From Paenibacillus rigui (GTDB taxonomy: Bacteria > Bacillota > Bacilli > Paenibacillales > NBRC-103111): 64,000 nt of DNA. Positions within the stretch are counted from its first letter, which is position 1. Every line of letters begins with the position of its first letter. The translations under genes were made by a program, and so were the position numbers. The notes under the pieces were generated by a model. That model had not been told where the DNA came from and made no database searches. It saw nothing but the letters and a program-made list of their open reading frames with translations. The stretch spans positions 1-64,000 of the forward strand of contig NZ_NMQW01000039.1 of the NCBI RefSeq assembly GCF_002234615.1. Reading direction: 5' to 3'. Below are positions 8,591-18,339 of this stretch, piece after piece.

Positions 8591-9094
8591 CTAAGCGGAG
8601 CGGTTGTTCCTCTCATACAGTACGAATTCATAATCATACGGATTTTTATCGTCTTTAGGCCCCTTGACGCGGGAAACCTCCGTCCAATCCGCCGCGTGAA
8701 GAGGTTCAAAAAAAGCGTCCGCCTCAAAAGCATGCGCAATTTCCGTTATGTACAACCTGTCCGCATAAGGCAGCAGCATCCGGTATACCTCTGCGCCTCC
8801 AATCACGAAGAGCTCTTCTTGTTCGGCCGAGGCACCATATTTATTCACGATCTCATCTGTAGAATGAACGACCTCACAGCCTTTCGCACGGAAATGGGGA
8901 TCCCGCGTTAAAATCACATTGTGACGCTTCGGAAGCGGCCTGCCTATCGATTCGAACGTTTTTCGTCCCATCAAAACCGTATGTTCGCTCGTCGTTCTCC
9001 TGAAATAGGCCAAATCCTCCGGCAAACGCCAAGGAAGCTGATTATTGAGCCCAATGGCTCTGTTCTCATCCATAGCCAAAATAAATGATATCAT
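8591..9094 (-). CDS. folA: Dihydrofolate reductase
   Basis: About 167 residues. Starts at MISFILAMDENRAIG; an ATG 12 bases upstream lies directly on the GGGGAGG ribosome site and is less likely. It shows NQLPWRLPEDLAYFR (the catalytic acid is the glutamate), VLMGRKTFESIGRPLPKR with the NADPH-binding arginine, and VIGGAEVYR. It reduces dihydrofolate made by thymidylate synthase ThyA, so it works directly with the thyA genes at 43,677-45,178. In many Bacillales thyA and dfrA are adjacent; here they are about 11 kb apart before the island insertion is counted. Confidence 0.95.
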   Translation of the reverse strand: MISFILAMDENRAIGLNNQLPWRLPEDLAYFRRTTSEHTVLMGRKTFESIGRPLPKRHNVILTRDPHFRAKGCEVVHSTDEIVNKYGASAEQEELFVIGGAEVYRMLLPYADRLYITEIAHAFEADAFFEPLHAADWTEVSRVKGPKDDKNPYDYEFVLYERNNRSA

Positions 9095-9193
9095 TCGCCG
9101 CGCCATCCTCCCCTAGCATCTCCCCTTCAGAGAGATGATGTTGCAACAATGATAGCACAGGCTCCCGAATGCATCAATTCATCGGGCCCTTCT

Positions 9194-9436
9194 TTATTGC
9201 ACGGCATTGTGATTGTCCAAATGGGTTGTTCTGTACACATAATAATGTCTGGAGCAGAACCCCTTCGAAACGGAAGGTGCCTGACAATTCACCCACTGGC
9301 ATTGCTTCGGTTCCTTCTTCATTTTTTTTCTGATGGTGTGAGGGCAGCCGTTGCGCAGCATTCTTTGGTGGTGTGTGGAGCATAAACCTCTGGCTTTTAC
9401 AGGTTGGGAGCATCCCTCAATTGTACATTCCTTCAT
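9194..9436 (-). CDS. Small zinc-finger-like protein with two Cys/His repeats
   Basis: An 80-residue protein preceded by AAGGGGCCTAAGAAT. It contains two copies of a short motif: CTIEGCSQPVKARGLCSTHH near the N-terminus and CQWVNCQAPSVSKGFCSRHY near residue 45, each of the form C-x4-C-x10-C-x2-H. The repeat strongly suggests two small zinc-binding knuckles, and the basic linker (RKKMKKEPK) fits nucleic-acid binding. Similar motifs occur in phage and host proteins of unknown role. A 294-bp AT-rich intergenic stretch lies between it and the divergent PAS gene. Confidence 0.65.
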   Translation of the reverse strand: MKECTIEGCSQPVKARGLCSTHHQRMLRNGCPHTIRKKMKKEPKQCQWVNCQAPSVSKGFCSRHYYVYRTTHLDNHNAVQ

Positions 9437-9731
9437 ATTCTTAGGCCCCTTTAAGTCTCTTAAGTTTCTGTCTGGTTAGCAGAGGAGCAACCTCAGAATA
9501 GCTATAGTTAAATTATATAGGGAAAACCTCGAATTCATAAAACATGCTGTTCACCGGGAAAAGCCGCCGGACTCCAGCATTAATCCTTTTTCTTGCGTCT
9601 CTGCCCTGTTTTATTCAATCAAGGTTAATAAATTAACTTATCTTCTTTCCAATGTTTATCATCTTGCTTTTCCGCAGGTGTTCGTAGCATACTGTAGGGG
9701 TTGTTAAACTGATTCCCAGGAAGGGGCTATC

Positions 9732-10688
9732 ATGAAAGAACAGGCATGGAGTTCACATGCAGCCGTCCAAAGCTTGCTGACCTTACTAAAGCATAAGGCC
9801 ATGGCCGTAATTGAGACAGCCGACAATGGCCAAACCTTTTCATTCGTTGATTGCAACGAACGATTACTTGAGCTTACCGGGTATTCGAGAAGCGAGTTTC
9901 TGACCAAAGAGCCTCTCTCTCTAATAGCCGCTACCCATATTTCAGAGCTTCATAAGAACAGAAACTATCTCGTCATCAGGCAATATTTCAAGACGGAAAC
10001 AGAGATCATCGCAAAGCATAATATGAAACTTCTCGTCGACCTCGAGCTTCATCCGATGGATGATCCGTATGAGCGGCTCCAGCTGGTCATCGTTGAACCC
10101 ATCCCTGCAAGGAAGTGGATTCAGCACCAACTGGCCAAGCACCCGGTCCCTGTTATTGTTTCAGGTATCTTGAACCGGGACCTCATCATCGAGCTTTACG
10201 ATCCGTATTTTGATCCGATTCTTGAATTCGAGCAGAAGATGTTCTACGAAAATATCTCTGTATTCGATCTGATCTCAGAGCAGGATCATCCAGCCATCAA
10301 ACAAGCGCTGGCGGAAATGAAGGATAAGAAGCTTGTGAAGGACCTCGTATTAAAAACAACCCGGCTGAACAATGTACTCGAGCTGGAGCTGAAAATCATG
10401 CTGCGCCCCTTTTTCAACGGCTCAGGACATATATTGAACTATGCCTTCGTCATTACCGAGCTTAAGCCTTCCGAAGAAACGGACAATCCGGCGATCAAGC
10501 TGAAAATTATTATGGCCCAGCGAAGCATGTCAGCCCAGGCATTATCGGAAGCCACTGGCATCACGATCCAAACCATCTCGAAGCTGCGCAACGGCAAAAT
10601 AACCAAGCCTCAGCGGCTCACCGCTCAGCTCATTGCGGCGGAGCTTGGCGTTCCCGTAACGGATATATGGACGGAGATACGAAAATAA
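9732..10688 (+). CDS. PAS-domain protein with C-terminal helix-turn-helix
   Basis: A 318-residue cytoplasmic protein with AAGGGGCTATC before the ATG. Residues about 20-130 look like a PAS domain (FSFVDCNERLLELTGYSRSE is typical); a second degenerate PAS-like region spans about 135-245. The C-terminal 65 residues form a Cro/C1-type HTH (MSAQALSEATGITIQTISKL). This is a sensory transcription regulator with ligand or redox input and DNA-binding output in one chain. Target genes unknown; divergent from the zinc-knuckle gene. Confidence 0.8.
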   Translation: MKEQAWSSHAAVQSLLTLLKHKAMAVIETADNGQTFSFVDCNERLLELTGYSRSEFLTKEPLSLIAATHISELHKNRNYLVIRQYFKTETEIIAKHNMKLLVDLELHPMDDPYERLQLVIVEPIPARKWIQHQLAKHPVPVIVSGILNRDLIIELYDPYFDPILEFEQKMFYENISVFDLISEQDHPAIKQALAEMKDKKLVKDLVLKTTRLNNVLELELKIMLRPFFNGSGHILNYAFVITELKPSEETDNPAIKLKIIMAQRSMSAQALSEATGITIQTISKLRNGKITKPQRLTAQLIAAELGVPVTDIWTEIRK

Positions 10689-10707
10689 CCTGATGTACTG
10701 ACAATAC

Positions 10708-10755
10708 AAAAAGAGCAGTCCTGCGCTTCAGATGAGGCACATGGACTGCTCTTTT
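10708..10755. terminator. Bidirectional terminator
   Basis: AAAAGAGCAGTCC pairs with GGACTGCTCTTTT. It lies between the PAS-HTH gene (+) and the convergent TagC-like gene (-), serving both. Confidence 0.88.
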
Positions 10756-10787
10756 GTTAGGTAAATGCAGAACCTTAGGCTGCCAGC

Positions 10788-11879
10788 CTAGTTCTGCTTA
10801 TTATTTAGAATCGCCTGCTCCGGCAGCAGCCGGTCTATTGTATAAATGTTGGCTAACCGTAACGGAGTGAAGCTTGAGGCGAACCCGAACGTAAGCTCGG
10901 CCTTCTGCGGGTGCGACGCATCGGGAAGATGGATGGCCATCCCTTCCGGCTCTCTATACGTAAGGCTATCTCCAGCCGATATCAGCTGTTTATCCACGAC
11001 TTCACCCGTGTTGAGGCTTACCGCAGTTATTTTAGTATTACCGGTTGGTGCGGTCGAACCGTTCGAACCGAAGGCATCTCCCTCCAGCAGGTACAAGTAC
11101 CCTCCATAGGAGGCAAAGCCTTGGAACGTACCTACGCTTGGCTGCAGCACATCTGCAACAGGCTCATACACGTGCCGCTTAACCTTCTCCAGCTCATAGA
11201 CCCCATAGTGAAAGGCATTATTGATCCGGTACCGCATCGTCAGCAGTCCATTCGCCGGATCGATATTTACCGTTGTCCTGTCCGCACCTTCCACAAGGGA
11301 GAATTTCTCAAGCTCCGGTGATCCTGGAGTCAGCACCTTGCCGTCCTCAAATGCAAATCTGGCAAGCTGCGTCCCCCAGCCATGTCCGTCTTTTTCGGCT
11401 ACGGAATCCGTCTCCGTCCACAAATAGGCGGTATCACCGACGGTTTCCACGCCGATCTGAACTCCGTGACCGAACCCTTTGAGGAACATATACCCCAGCT
11501 TATTTCCCGACATGTCCAGCTTCGTCAGCGCCAAATCCCCATTCAGATCACGGGCTGCCCCCTTAACGGGAGCGGACTCGTCTGGAAGCTGCTGCCCTCC
11601 CGCCATCAGCTGGACTATGTACATATGCCGGTTTACATTGTCGATGGCAAACGATTGCATAACGGTACCGTTATGCAGCTCTTGATCACCAATCAGTTCA
11701 GCCGCAGGCTCGGACAGATCGAACATTTTGGAATGCAGCGGCGATTTGGCCGCTTGAACACCGGGCACGACGGATAGAAGAAGAGTAAAAACAGTAACGA
11801 CTGCAGCAAGCCTGACACGCCTATTACCGCCAACCAGCTTCCGAAATACTTGCATGCCTTTCTCCCGAACGTTATTCAT
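10788..11879 (-). CDS. Secreted TagC-like beta-propeller protein
   Basis: 363 residues with GGAGGTGTACT before the ATG. A basic N-terminus and hydrophobic helix (about residues 22-40) end at VPGVQAA, a plausible signal peptidase site. The mature part (HNGTVMQSFAIDNVNRHMYI, LGYMFLKGFGHGVQIGVE, AYLWTETDS) resembles the teichoic-acid biosynthesis protein C / phage P68 receptor-binding propeller group. In this family the propeller probably contacts wall teichoic acid; the exact reaction is unknown. It sits directly downstream of a glycerophosphodiesterase, which agrees with a wall-polymer role. Confidence 0.7.
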   Translation of the reverse strand: MNNVREKGMQVFRKLVGGNRRVRLAAVVTVFTLLLSVVPGVQAAKSPLHSKMFDLSEPAAELIGDQELHNGTVMQSFAIDNVNRHMYIVQLMAGGQQLPDESAPVKGAARDLNGDLALTKLDMSGNKLGYMFLKGFGHGVQIGVETVGDTAYLWTETDSVAEKDGHGWGTQLARFAFEDGKVLTPGSPELEKFSLVEGADRTTVNIDPANGLLTMRYRINNAFHYGVYELEKVKRHVYEPVADVLQPSVGTFQGFASYGGYLYLLEGDAFGSNGSTAPTGNTKITAVSLNTGEVVDKQLISAGDSLTYREPEGMAIHLPDASHPQKAELTFGFASSFTPLRLANIYTIDRLLPEQAILNNKQN

Positions 11880-11908
11880 AGTACACCTCCGTGTAGGCTA
11901 ATGAAATG

Positions 11909-12673
11909 TTATACAAGATGATTCAGTTTGCGAATCTGCATAGCAGGGAGCGGATTATTGACGGTCATCATAGTAGAACCGCACCCCAGAGCATAATAGA
12001 CCTGCTGCTCGTTATCAGGGCAATAGCACCAGGGAAGAATGCCTAATTCCTCATACTCTTTCACCAGCTGCGGGGTCAGCAGCTTCATATTAAGGCCGAC
12101 CGCCCACATTTTTGAGGTCGTCCCGTCATGACCGGGAACATAATTGGACATGAGTTCACCGGGAAAGCCCTGCGTTTTTAACTGATACGTGTCATGAATG
12201 TAGGCAAGAACCTCCGCATCGAAGCAAGTAAATACACATCGCTCGAGATAACCATTAGCTTTAAGGATGGAGATCGCCGCATCCGCTACTTCTTTGGCGT
12301 CGGGGCTCGGCTTCACCTCCACGTTCAGCAGCACTTCCGGGTAAGCCGCGAGCAGCTCGCACAGCTCTTCAAAGGTAGGGATCTTCAAGCCCTCGAATAC
12401 TTTGCCGAACCATCCGCCTGCATCGAGCCGCTTCAGCTCTGCTACGGTATAATCGCTCACAGGGCCGGAGCCGTCGGTCGTCCGGTCTACGGTTGCATCA
12501 TGAATGACCATCACCACTCTATCCTTGGAGAAACGGAGATCGAATTCCAGCATATCGACGCCCAGCTCCAGCGCTTTTTGAAAGGCAAGAAGCGTATTCT
12601 CGGGATAAGCGGACTTCCAGCCCCGATGGCCGGCTACAATAAGAGACGGGTTATTTATCAGTTTTTCAATCAT
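11909..12673 (-). CDS. Glycerophosphodiester phosphodiesterase
   Basis: 254 residues, no signal peptide, so intracellular. It has the GDPD TIM-barrel signatures: VAGHRGWKSAYPENTLLAF with the catalytic His-Arg and Glu-Asn, LEFDLRFSKDRVVMVIHD with the second histidine, and VEVKP. The enzyme hydrolyses glycerophosphodiesters to glycerol 3-phosphate and an alcohol. It follows the Ugp-like importer genes on the same strand (20 bp after the binding-protein gene), so imported glycerophosphodiesters are the likely substrate, as with UgpQ. Confidence 0.93.
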   Translation of the reverse strand: MIEKLINNPSLIVAGHRGWKSAYPENTLLAFQKALELGVDMLEFDLRFSKDRVVMVIHDATVDRTTDGSGPVSDYTVAELKRLDAGGWFGKVFEGLKIPTFEELCELLAAYPEVLLNVEVKPSPDAKEVADAAISILKANGYLERCVFTCFDAEVLAYIHDTYQLKTQGFPGELMSNYVPGHDGTTSKMWAVGLNMKLLTPQLVKEYEELGILPWCYCPDNEQQVYYALGCGSTMMTVNNPLPAMQIRKLNHLV

Positions 12674-12693
12674 ATCCCTAGCTCCTTTCGATA

Positions 12694-14010
12694 CTATTTT
12701 TTGAGAATCCGTTCCGCTTCCTTCTTGAAGTTATCCAGGGTGGCTTCGATATTTTTGTTGTCATACATGATCGCCTGGATCGCCTTGTTAAATTCCTGAT
12801 TCAATTGCGGCCATGTGACGCTTTTATTCGTATCGACTGCATATTGCAGCTGGTCGTAGGCTACTTTACGATTCGGCTCTTTGGCCCACAGCTGTTTGAT
12901 CTGTTCGGACTCGACCATTTTCTTGGTAAACGGCAAATAGCCTGTATCGATCACAAATTGTTGAGCTCCGTTCGGGTTCGTCATAACCCAGTTCACAAAA
13001 TCCCAAGCTGCTTGTTTGTTTTTGGAACCCGCCAGCATAGCTATGTTGGCGCCCCCGGTCGGCGTCGCGTACACCTGATCCATCGGCAGGAAGGCCGTCA
13101 CATACTCAAATTTCGCGCTGTTGGAAATACCGCCGATAGTACCCGTCGATTGGAATATCATCCCGACTTTGCCGCTGGTGAACATTTGGTTGACAATATT
13201 GCCTGAATCCTGCATTGGAGGATAATAAAGCCCGCCTGTAGCCTGCATATCCTTCAGCAGCTTGAATGCCTTCGCTCCTTCACCGCCGCCGAAGCCGATC
13301 GAAGTGCCTTGATCGTTAAGAAACTTGCCTTTGGCCTGCGTGATCATCGCAAGCTGATACCACGAATCATAAGGCATGCTCAGCCCATACCGTTTAAATT
13401 CACCGTTTTCTTTGACAACCAACGCTTCGGCTACCTTCTTCATGTCCTCCCACGTTTTGGGGATGGCCAGCCCTTTTTCATCCAGCATCGTTTTGTTGAT
13501 ATGAAGTACCGGCGTCGAACGGTTAAGCGGCAGCGAGACCAGTTTATTGTCAAAGACCGAATGACCCATGAGCCCTTGCGTAAAATCATCCTTGTTCAAG
13601 TTGGACTTCTTCATATAAGGAGTCAGATCTTCCAGAACATCGGAGTCTGCGAACATTTGCACGTACGCACGCTCCAGCATAGTGACATCAGGAGCGGAGC
13701 CTGCCGCAACACCCTGCTGCAGCTTCGTCACCGTCTCATCGTAAGAGCCTTGGAAGGTGCCGACGACTTCTACTTTGTCCTGGGACTCGTTATAACGCTT
13801 GATCATCGCATCCAAATTTTCCCCGTTCTTGCCGCCAAGAGAATGCCAGAACTGAACCTTCGATTTGCCTGCCGGAGTAGCAGGCGTCGAAGACTGGGGT
13901 GATGCGGCCTGTTCTTGAGAAGCGCCTCCTCCGGAGCAGGCTGTCAGCATGCCGGTCATCATCATGGCTGCCAGGGTAATCGCTGGAATCGTTTTTTTCA
14001 TTTTTCTCAT
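12694..14010 (-). CDS. Extracellular solute-binding lipoprotein (UgpB-like)
   Basis: 438 residues. Basic start, hydrophobic stretch and lipobox LTAC with lipidated cysteine near residue 25, then the family-1 binding-protein fold (VQFWHSLGGKNGENLDAMIK, later GKVGMIFQSTGTIGG and AAWDFVNWVM). ACGGAGGAACATCCTA precedes the ATG. It delivers a sugar-like or glycerol-3-phosphate-like solute to the two adjacent permeases. With the downstream GDPD and overall order it is closest to UgpB, but the ligand is inferred. Confidence 0.88.
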   Translation of the reverse strand: MRKMKKTIPAITLAAMMMTGMLTACSGGGASQEQAASPQSSTPATPAGKSKVQFWHSLGGKNGENLDAMIKRYNESQDKVEVVGTFQGSYDETVTKLQQGVAAGSAPDVTMLERAYVQMFADSDVLEDLTPYMKKSNLNKDDFTQGLMGHSVFDNKLVSLPLNRSTPVLHINKTMLDEKGLAIPKTWEDMKKVAEALVVKENGEFKRYGLSMPYDSWYQLAMITQAKGKFLNDQGTSIGFGGGEGAKAFKLLKDMQATGGLYYPPMQDSGNIVNQMFTSGKVGMIFQSTGTIGGISNSAKFEYVTAFLPMDQVYATPTGGANIAMLAGSKNKQAAWDFVNWVMTNPNGAQQFVIDTGYLPFTKKMVESEQIKQLWAKEPNRKVAYDQLQYAVDTNKSVTWPQLNQEFNKAIQAIMYDNKNIEATLDNFKKEAERILKK

Positions 14011-14055
14011 TAGGATGTTCCTCCGTTTGTCATATAAAGATAGATTTTGCGAAGC

Positions 14056-14919
14056 TTATTTAATCCCAGAGTAGACAAATGCCTTCAAAATTTGCTTGGA
14101 AGCAAATAAGTAGACAACCAGAATCGGCACGACCAATATTACATTTCCCGCCATAATCGTATGCCAATTGGTGATGCCCTCGGATTCCCGAAGCGTGGCG
14201 ATCCCCATGGTCAAGGGCCGTACATCCACCGAATCGGTCATAACGAGCGGCCAGAAGTAATCGTTCCAATGACTGACAAAGCTGAACAATGCAATAGTAG
14301 AAAGCGCAGGCATCGACATCGGAATCATGATTTCCTTCATAATCTTGAACTCGCTGGCATTATCCAAACGGGCCGATTCGATGATCTCCTGTGGAATTTG
14401 CATAAAGTACTGTCTTAACAGAAAGATGCCGAAAGCATTGGACATAAAAGGAAGAATTTGCGGAAGCAGCGTTTTGATCCAGCCGAAATCCGCCAGCATC
14501 AGATAGACCGGGATAAATGTGACCTGCCCTGGAATCATAAAGGCCAGCAGAACGATGCCAAACAGGAATTCCTTGCCGATAAACTTATATTTCGCAAAAG
14601 CGTAGGCTGCCGGTATCATGACCGCCATCTGTAATAAAATAATGGAGCACGTGATAATGACGGAGTTGCTGAAGTAGGTCAAAAAAGGACCGGATCGCAA
14701 AGCCTCCGCAAAGTTCTTCCACTGAGGAACCGAGGGAACCCAGGTAGGCGGAAACTTCAGCGTCTCCTGCAGCGTCTGTAAGGAGGTCGATATCATCCAT
14801 AGAAAAGGAAAGATGAACACCAAGAGTATAATCGCCTTCCATACAAAGCCCCATATCCTCCAGAGCCGTGTCAGACGCAGCTCCTCCTTGACCGCCTGCT
14901 GTTCTAGTCGCGCAAGCAC
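14056..14919 (-). CDS. ABC sugar-type permease, MalG/UgpE-like
   Basis: 287 residues from a GTG start preceded by GGAGGTGGCTATCCG. Six membrane helices with the conserved EAA loop ESARLDNASEFKIMKEIMIPMS that contacts the ATPase. The N-terminal ~25 residues are basic and cytoplasmic. It pairs with the MalF-like permease 40 bp upstream to form the channel for the importer. Confidence 0.9.
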   Translation of the reverse strand: MLARLEQQAVKEELRLTRLWRIWGFVWKAIILLVFIFPFLWMISTSLQTLQETLKFPPTWVPSVPQWKNFAEALRSGPFLTYFSNSVIITCSIILLQMAVMIPAAYAFAKYKFIGKEFLFGIVLLAFMIPGQVTFIPVYLMLADFGWIKTLLPQILPFMSNAFGIFLLRQYFMQIPQEIIESARLDNASEFKIMKEIMIPMSMPALSTIALFSFVSHWNDYFWPLVMTDSVDVRPLTMGIATLRESEGITNWHTIMAGNVILVVPILVVYLFASKQILKAFVYSGIK

Positions 14920-14959
14920 CGGATAGCCACCTCCCTTTCATTAGTTTGGAAAACGGGCA

Positions 14960-15838
14960 TTATTGGTAATGCACCTTTTTGGAAAGCACCTTGAAGTAGA
15001 CGAAGGTCAATAAAGCTATAATGGCCATTAAGACAACTCCCGTCGCCGATGCGTAGCCGATACTGGTCGTCCTGAATTCATAAATGTAATAAACGAGCGT
15101 GGTCGTCGAGCCGTTGGGCCCTCCGCCCGTCATAATTTTGACCGTATCGAACACCTTAAACGAGCCGATCGTCATAATAATCAGAATGAAGAACAGCTGA
15201 GGTGAAATGAGCGGCAGCGTAATTTTATAAAACATTTTGAACTTGCCTGCATTATCAAGCTCGGCGGCCTCATAGATGGTCGGAGGAATGCTTTGCAGTG
15301 CAGCTACGATGATCAAGGTGTAATAACCGACGTTTTGCCAGACCGAAACGATGATCACGGACATGAGCGAGGTATTGGAGCTTTGCAGCCAGGACAGCCC
15401 GGGCAGCCCCAATGATTTGAGCAAATAGTTCAGGATACCGTAGTTCGGTTCCATCAGCCACATCCACACCAAGGCGATCGATACGATCGAAATGATATGC
15501 GGCGTAAAAATACCGGCCTGCACAATACCGTTAAAAATCCCTTTTTTGTTCAGCCATACGGCAAAAAGCAGCGCTAGCGCCAGCGTCAGGAATACGACTG
15601 AAATGGTATAAATAACCGTGTTCATCAACGCATTGTAGAAATCGGCCCGTGAAAATATTTCCTTGAAATTATCCAGCCCGATGAACTTGCTTTTGGCTTT
15701 GTTCAATATGTTGTACTTATACAAGCTCAGCTTGATCAAGTAAAAAATCGGGTAGATGACGAACAATATTTTGCCGACCATCGCCGGTAAAATCATGACA
15801 TACGGGCGAATGACTTCCCAAGCTCGTTTATTATCCAT
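14960..15838 (-). CDS. ABC sugar-type permease, MalF/UgpA-like
   Basis: 292 residues, six membrane helices, EAA loop AAELDNAGKFKMFYKITLPL. Its ATG lies inside the end of the ATPase gene (8-bp overlap) with AAGAGGTAACCGGT before it, so translation is probably coupled. Partner of the MalG-like permease. Confidence 0.9.
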   Translation of the reverse strand: MDNKRAWEVIRPYVMILPAMVGKILFVIYPIFYLIKLSLYKYNILNKAKSKFIGLDNFKEIFSRADFYNALMNTVIYTISVVFLTLALALLFAVWLNKKGIFNGIVQAGIFTPHIISIVSIALVWMWLMEPNYGILNYLLKSLGLPGLSWLQSSNTSLMSVIIVSVWQNVGYYTLIIVAALQSIPPTIYEAAELDNAGKFKMFYKITLPLISPQLFFILIIMTIGSFKVFDTVKIMTGGGPNGSTTTLVYYIYEFRTTSIGYASATGVVLMAIIALLTFVYFKVLSKKVHYQ

Positions 15839-16883
15839 ACCGGTTACCTCTTAGACTGTTCATATACGTATCGTAGGAAGCATCCTCATTGGCGATACAA
15901 TACTCGTCCGCTCCGAAGAAATACATTTTGGAGGCCTCGACCGAAAGGTACACCTGCTGATCGACAGTAAACAAATCGTCCGTATATTTCACCATGTACG
16001 ATTGCTGATCGACCTTCACTTGATAAATCGTCTCGGAGCCCAGCATTTCTCTGGTGACGATAACACCGCGGGCCACATAGCGGGAATCGACCGGCTCCGT
16101 AGACAAGACCGCGCTCTCCGGCCGAAATCCGAACTTAACCCCTTCGGTTCCGAGTTCGGCCACATTCATCGGAGGGACGCCGATAAACTGGGCGGCAAAC
16201 AGGTTGCTTGGCCGGCGATATATGACTTCCGGAGCCGCCTTTTGCTGAATTTGCCCCTGGTTCATCAGCACGATGGTATCCGCCATCGACATGGCTTCCA
16301 CCTGATCATGGGTTACATAGACGAATGTGGAGCCCAGCTTTTTGTGCAGCTCGATCAATTCAATGCGCATTTGCACGCGAAGCTTGGCGTCCAGGTTCGA
16401 TAGCGGCTCATCCATGAGAAACACGGACGGTTTTTTGACCATGGCACGAGCGAGGGCTACCCGCTGCCGCTGACCGCCGGATAAGGCCGACGGCTTGCGG
16501 TCCAGGTAAGGGCGCAGGCCAACGGTCTCACTGATGCTCTCGACCAACCGGGTCCGTTCCTCTTTGGGCACTTTGTTATTCTTCAAGCCGAATTCGATGT
16601 TCTCCCGCACCGACATGGTCGGATAGATGGCATAGTTCTGAAATACCATCGCTACGCCCCGCTGGCCTGAAGGAATACGGGAGACATCCTTCCCATTAAT
16701 GAGCACCTGTCCTGAGGTTTGGCGGTCCAATCCTGCGATCATTCGCAGAAGTGTGGTTTTACCACAGCCCGAAGGCCCGACCAGCACGGTGAATTTCCCG
16801 TCCTCGATGGTTAAATTCAGATCTTGGATCACGACATGCTTATCAAACGATTGCGTGACATTCACAAACTCAATGGATGCCAA
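15831..16883 (-). CDS. ABC importer ATPase, UgpC/MsmX-like
   Basis: 350 residues from TTG, preceded by GGGAGGGAGTCACAA. Walker A GPSGCGKTT, Q-loop VFQNYAIYP, signature LSGGQRQRVALARAMV, Walker B VFLMDEPLSNLD, switch THDQVEAMS. The C-terminal ~120 residues form the OB-like regulatory domain of CUT1-type ATPases (PPMNVAEL, FGFRPES). First gene of the importer operon. Unlike many Bacillales, where a shared MsmX is encoded elsewhere, this importer carries its own ATPase. Confidence 0.92.
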   Translation of the reverse strand: MASIEFVNVTQSFDKHVVIQDLNLTIEDGKFTVLVGPSGCGKTTLLRMIAGLDRQTSGQVLINGKDVSRIPSGQRGVAMVFQNYAIYPTMSVRENIEFGLKNNKVPKEERTRLVESISETVGLRPYLDRKPSALSGGQRQRVALARAMVKKPSVFLMDEPLSNLDAKLRVQMRIELIELHKKLGSTFVYVTHDQVEAMSMADTIVLMNQGQIQQKAAPEVIYRRPSNLFAAQFIGVPPMNVAELGTEGVKFGFRPESAVLSTEPVDSRYVARGVIVTREMLGSETIYQVKVDQQSYMVKYTDDLFTVDQQVYLSVEASKMYFFGADEYCIANEDASYDTYMNSLRGNRYG

Positions 16884-17039
16884 TTGTGACTCCCTCCCCC
16901 GTCATTTGCACGATTTGCTTAGTTTTGTCACTTCTGTTGATGATTCGCGCTCAACGTTGTTCATTTCTGTTCATTTTTCATTCTATAAAGCATTTGTCAT
17001 GAACGTGTTAAACGCAAGTTAATGATTTGTAAACTTGAA

Positions 17040-17053
17040 TGATTGCGCTTACA
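17040..17053. promoter_or_regulatory. Possible catabolite-responsive element (cre)
   Basis: TGATTGCGCTTACA matches the CcpA consensus TGWAANCGNTNWCA at 12 of 14 positions. It lies about 157 bp before the ATPase start, between it and the dehydrogenase gene. It would fit carbon catabolite control of the importer operon, but a single imperfect match is weak evidence. Confidence 0.35.
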
Positions 17054-17169
17054 AAATTCTTCTTACTTGTGTTACGGAGGGGAACGCCTTCATCGATCGG
17101 CTAACTCCCCACTTGTCCTTAACTTTGCATTCGCTTTGTGGTAAAATCCTTTATAAGACTTCCACTGTG

Positions 17170-18261
17170 TCACCAGTGAAAGTCGAGGATTGTTTTTTTC
17201 CAGTCCTTGTGAGCCAAGGCAGATTCCATTGCGCCAACAAAGTCTTCTGCCTTGCTCACCACCGTATACTGCTCCGGAATTAATCTTCTTAACGTATCCT
17301 GACAAGCCTCGTCTTCCATAACCTTGAGCACTTCACGGAAATCTTTGTCCGAGCTGCGGCTGCTGCCGTACATCGTAATTCCCTTCTCCAGCACATCCCG
17401 TGTGTTGATCGGGACAAATTCCTCGCTGACCCCCATCGCTATGAGCTGCCCGCCGGGCTTCAGAATGTCGATCCCCTGGTTAATCGCGCTCTCGCTGAAT
17501 CGCCCTCCCGTGCACTCCACTACAATGTCTACCCTGTCACCGGATAGGAAATCGTAGCTCTGCACCATCTCGGTCTGAGCAAAGGTGAATTGATCCAGCT
17601 TCTCCCGAATGGCACCGAATACCGTCAGACGATCACGATCGACGTGAAAGGCATGATGCAGCATGGCAGCCGTTAAATAGCCGACCGGACCATCTCCAAA
17701 TACGGCAATCCGTGCAGACCCAAGCAAATCCTTTACTGCCCGAAGCGCACGGTAGGAAACGCTGCACAGCTCCGTCAATACGGCTATCTCATCCGGAATT
17801 GAGTCGGGAATCGGGATGACGCACGGCTCGGGGAGCACCAGCCGGCTTTGGGCAATGCCGTCCGTTCCGCTTCCCAGAAATTCTCCCCGGGAGCAATAAT
17901 TGTCCGGAATCTCACCCCGGCAGGCCGGGCAGCATTCTTCCGGCTTCAGTCCGTGAAGCAGATAGCCCGGTATGTAGGGAACGATAACAACCCTTTGGCC
18001 TTGCGCATACTTGCCTGAATTTCCGCCAACGACAGTGCCTATCCCTTCGTGAAGCAGTGCCATCGGCAATTTTCTTGCCAGCACCTCCGGCTTTCTAAGA
18101 CCGCCGAAATAGCGAAGATCGGCATGACAAATGCTTGCGATCGTCGGCTCAACGACGACAAACCCGTTGCGAACGCTTCTGTCCACTTGAAGCTCTTGAA
18201 CGACATGCGGCTCAGTCAAGCGCAGGGTTCGTGACTGTACAATTCCTGTTGTTGTGGTCAC
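17170..18261 (-). CDS. Zinc-dependent dehydrogenase, TarJ / ribitol-5-phosphate dehydrogenase-like
   Basis: About 363 residues from a GTG start with GGAGGTG eight bases upstream; a longer in-frame start at 18333 lacks a site. It is a medium-chain dehydrogenase: catalytic zinc ligands in ASICHADLRYFGG and LLHEGIG, a structural zinc loop EECCPACRGEIPDNYC, and a nucleotide fold (IAVFGDGPVGYLTAAML). The pattern is nearest TarJ, which makes ribitol 5-phosphate from ribulose 5-phosphate for wall teichoic acid. Here it sits in a polyol-phosphate uptake cluster, where an oxidative role is also possible. Confidence 0.72.
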   Translation of the reverse strand: MTTTTGIVQSRTLRLTEPHVVQELQVDRSVRNGFVVVEPTIASICHADLRYFGGLRKPEVLARKLPMALLHEGIGTVVGGNSGKYAQGQRVVIVPYIPGYLLHGLKPEECCPACRGEIPDNYCSRGEFLGSGTDGIAQSRLVLPEPCVIPIPDSIPDEIAVLTELCSVSYRALRAVKDLLGSARIAVFGDGPVGYLTAAMLHHAFHVDRDRLTVFGAIREKLDQFTFAQTEMVQSYDFLSGDRVDIVVECTGGRFSESAINQGIDILKPGGQLIAMGVSEEFVPINTRDVLEKGITMYGSSRSSDKDFREVLKVMEDEACQDTLRRLIPEQYTVVSKAEDFVGAMESALAHKDWKKTILDFHW

Positions 18262-18339
18262 CAACAGAACACCTCCGTTTGAAATATCGATATTATGAAT
18301 TCCTAACCGCGAGAGGCGGCTGGAGAGATTCACCGAAAG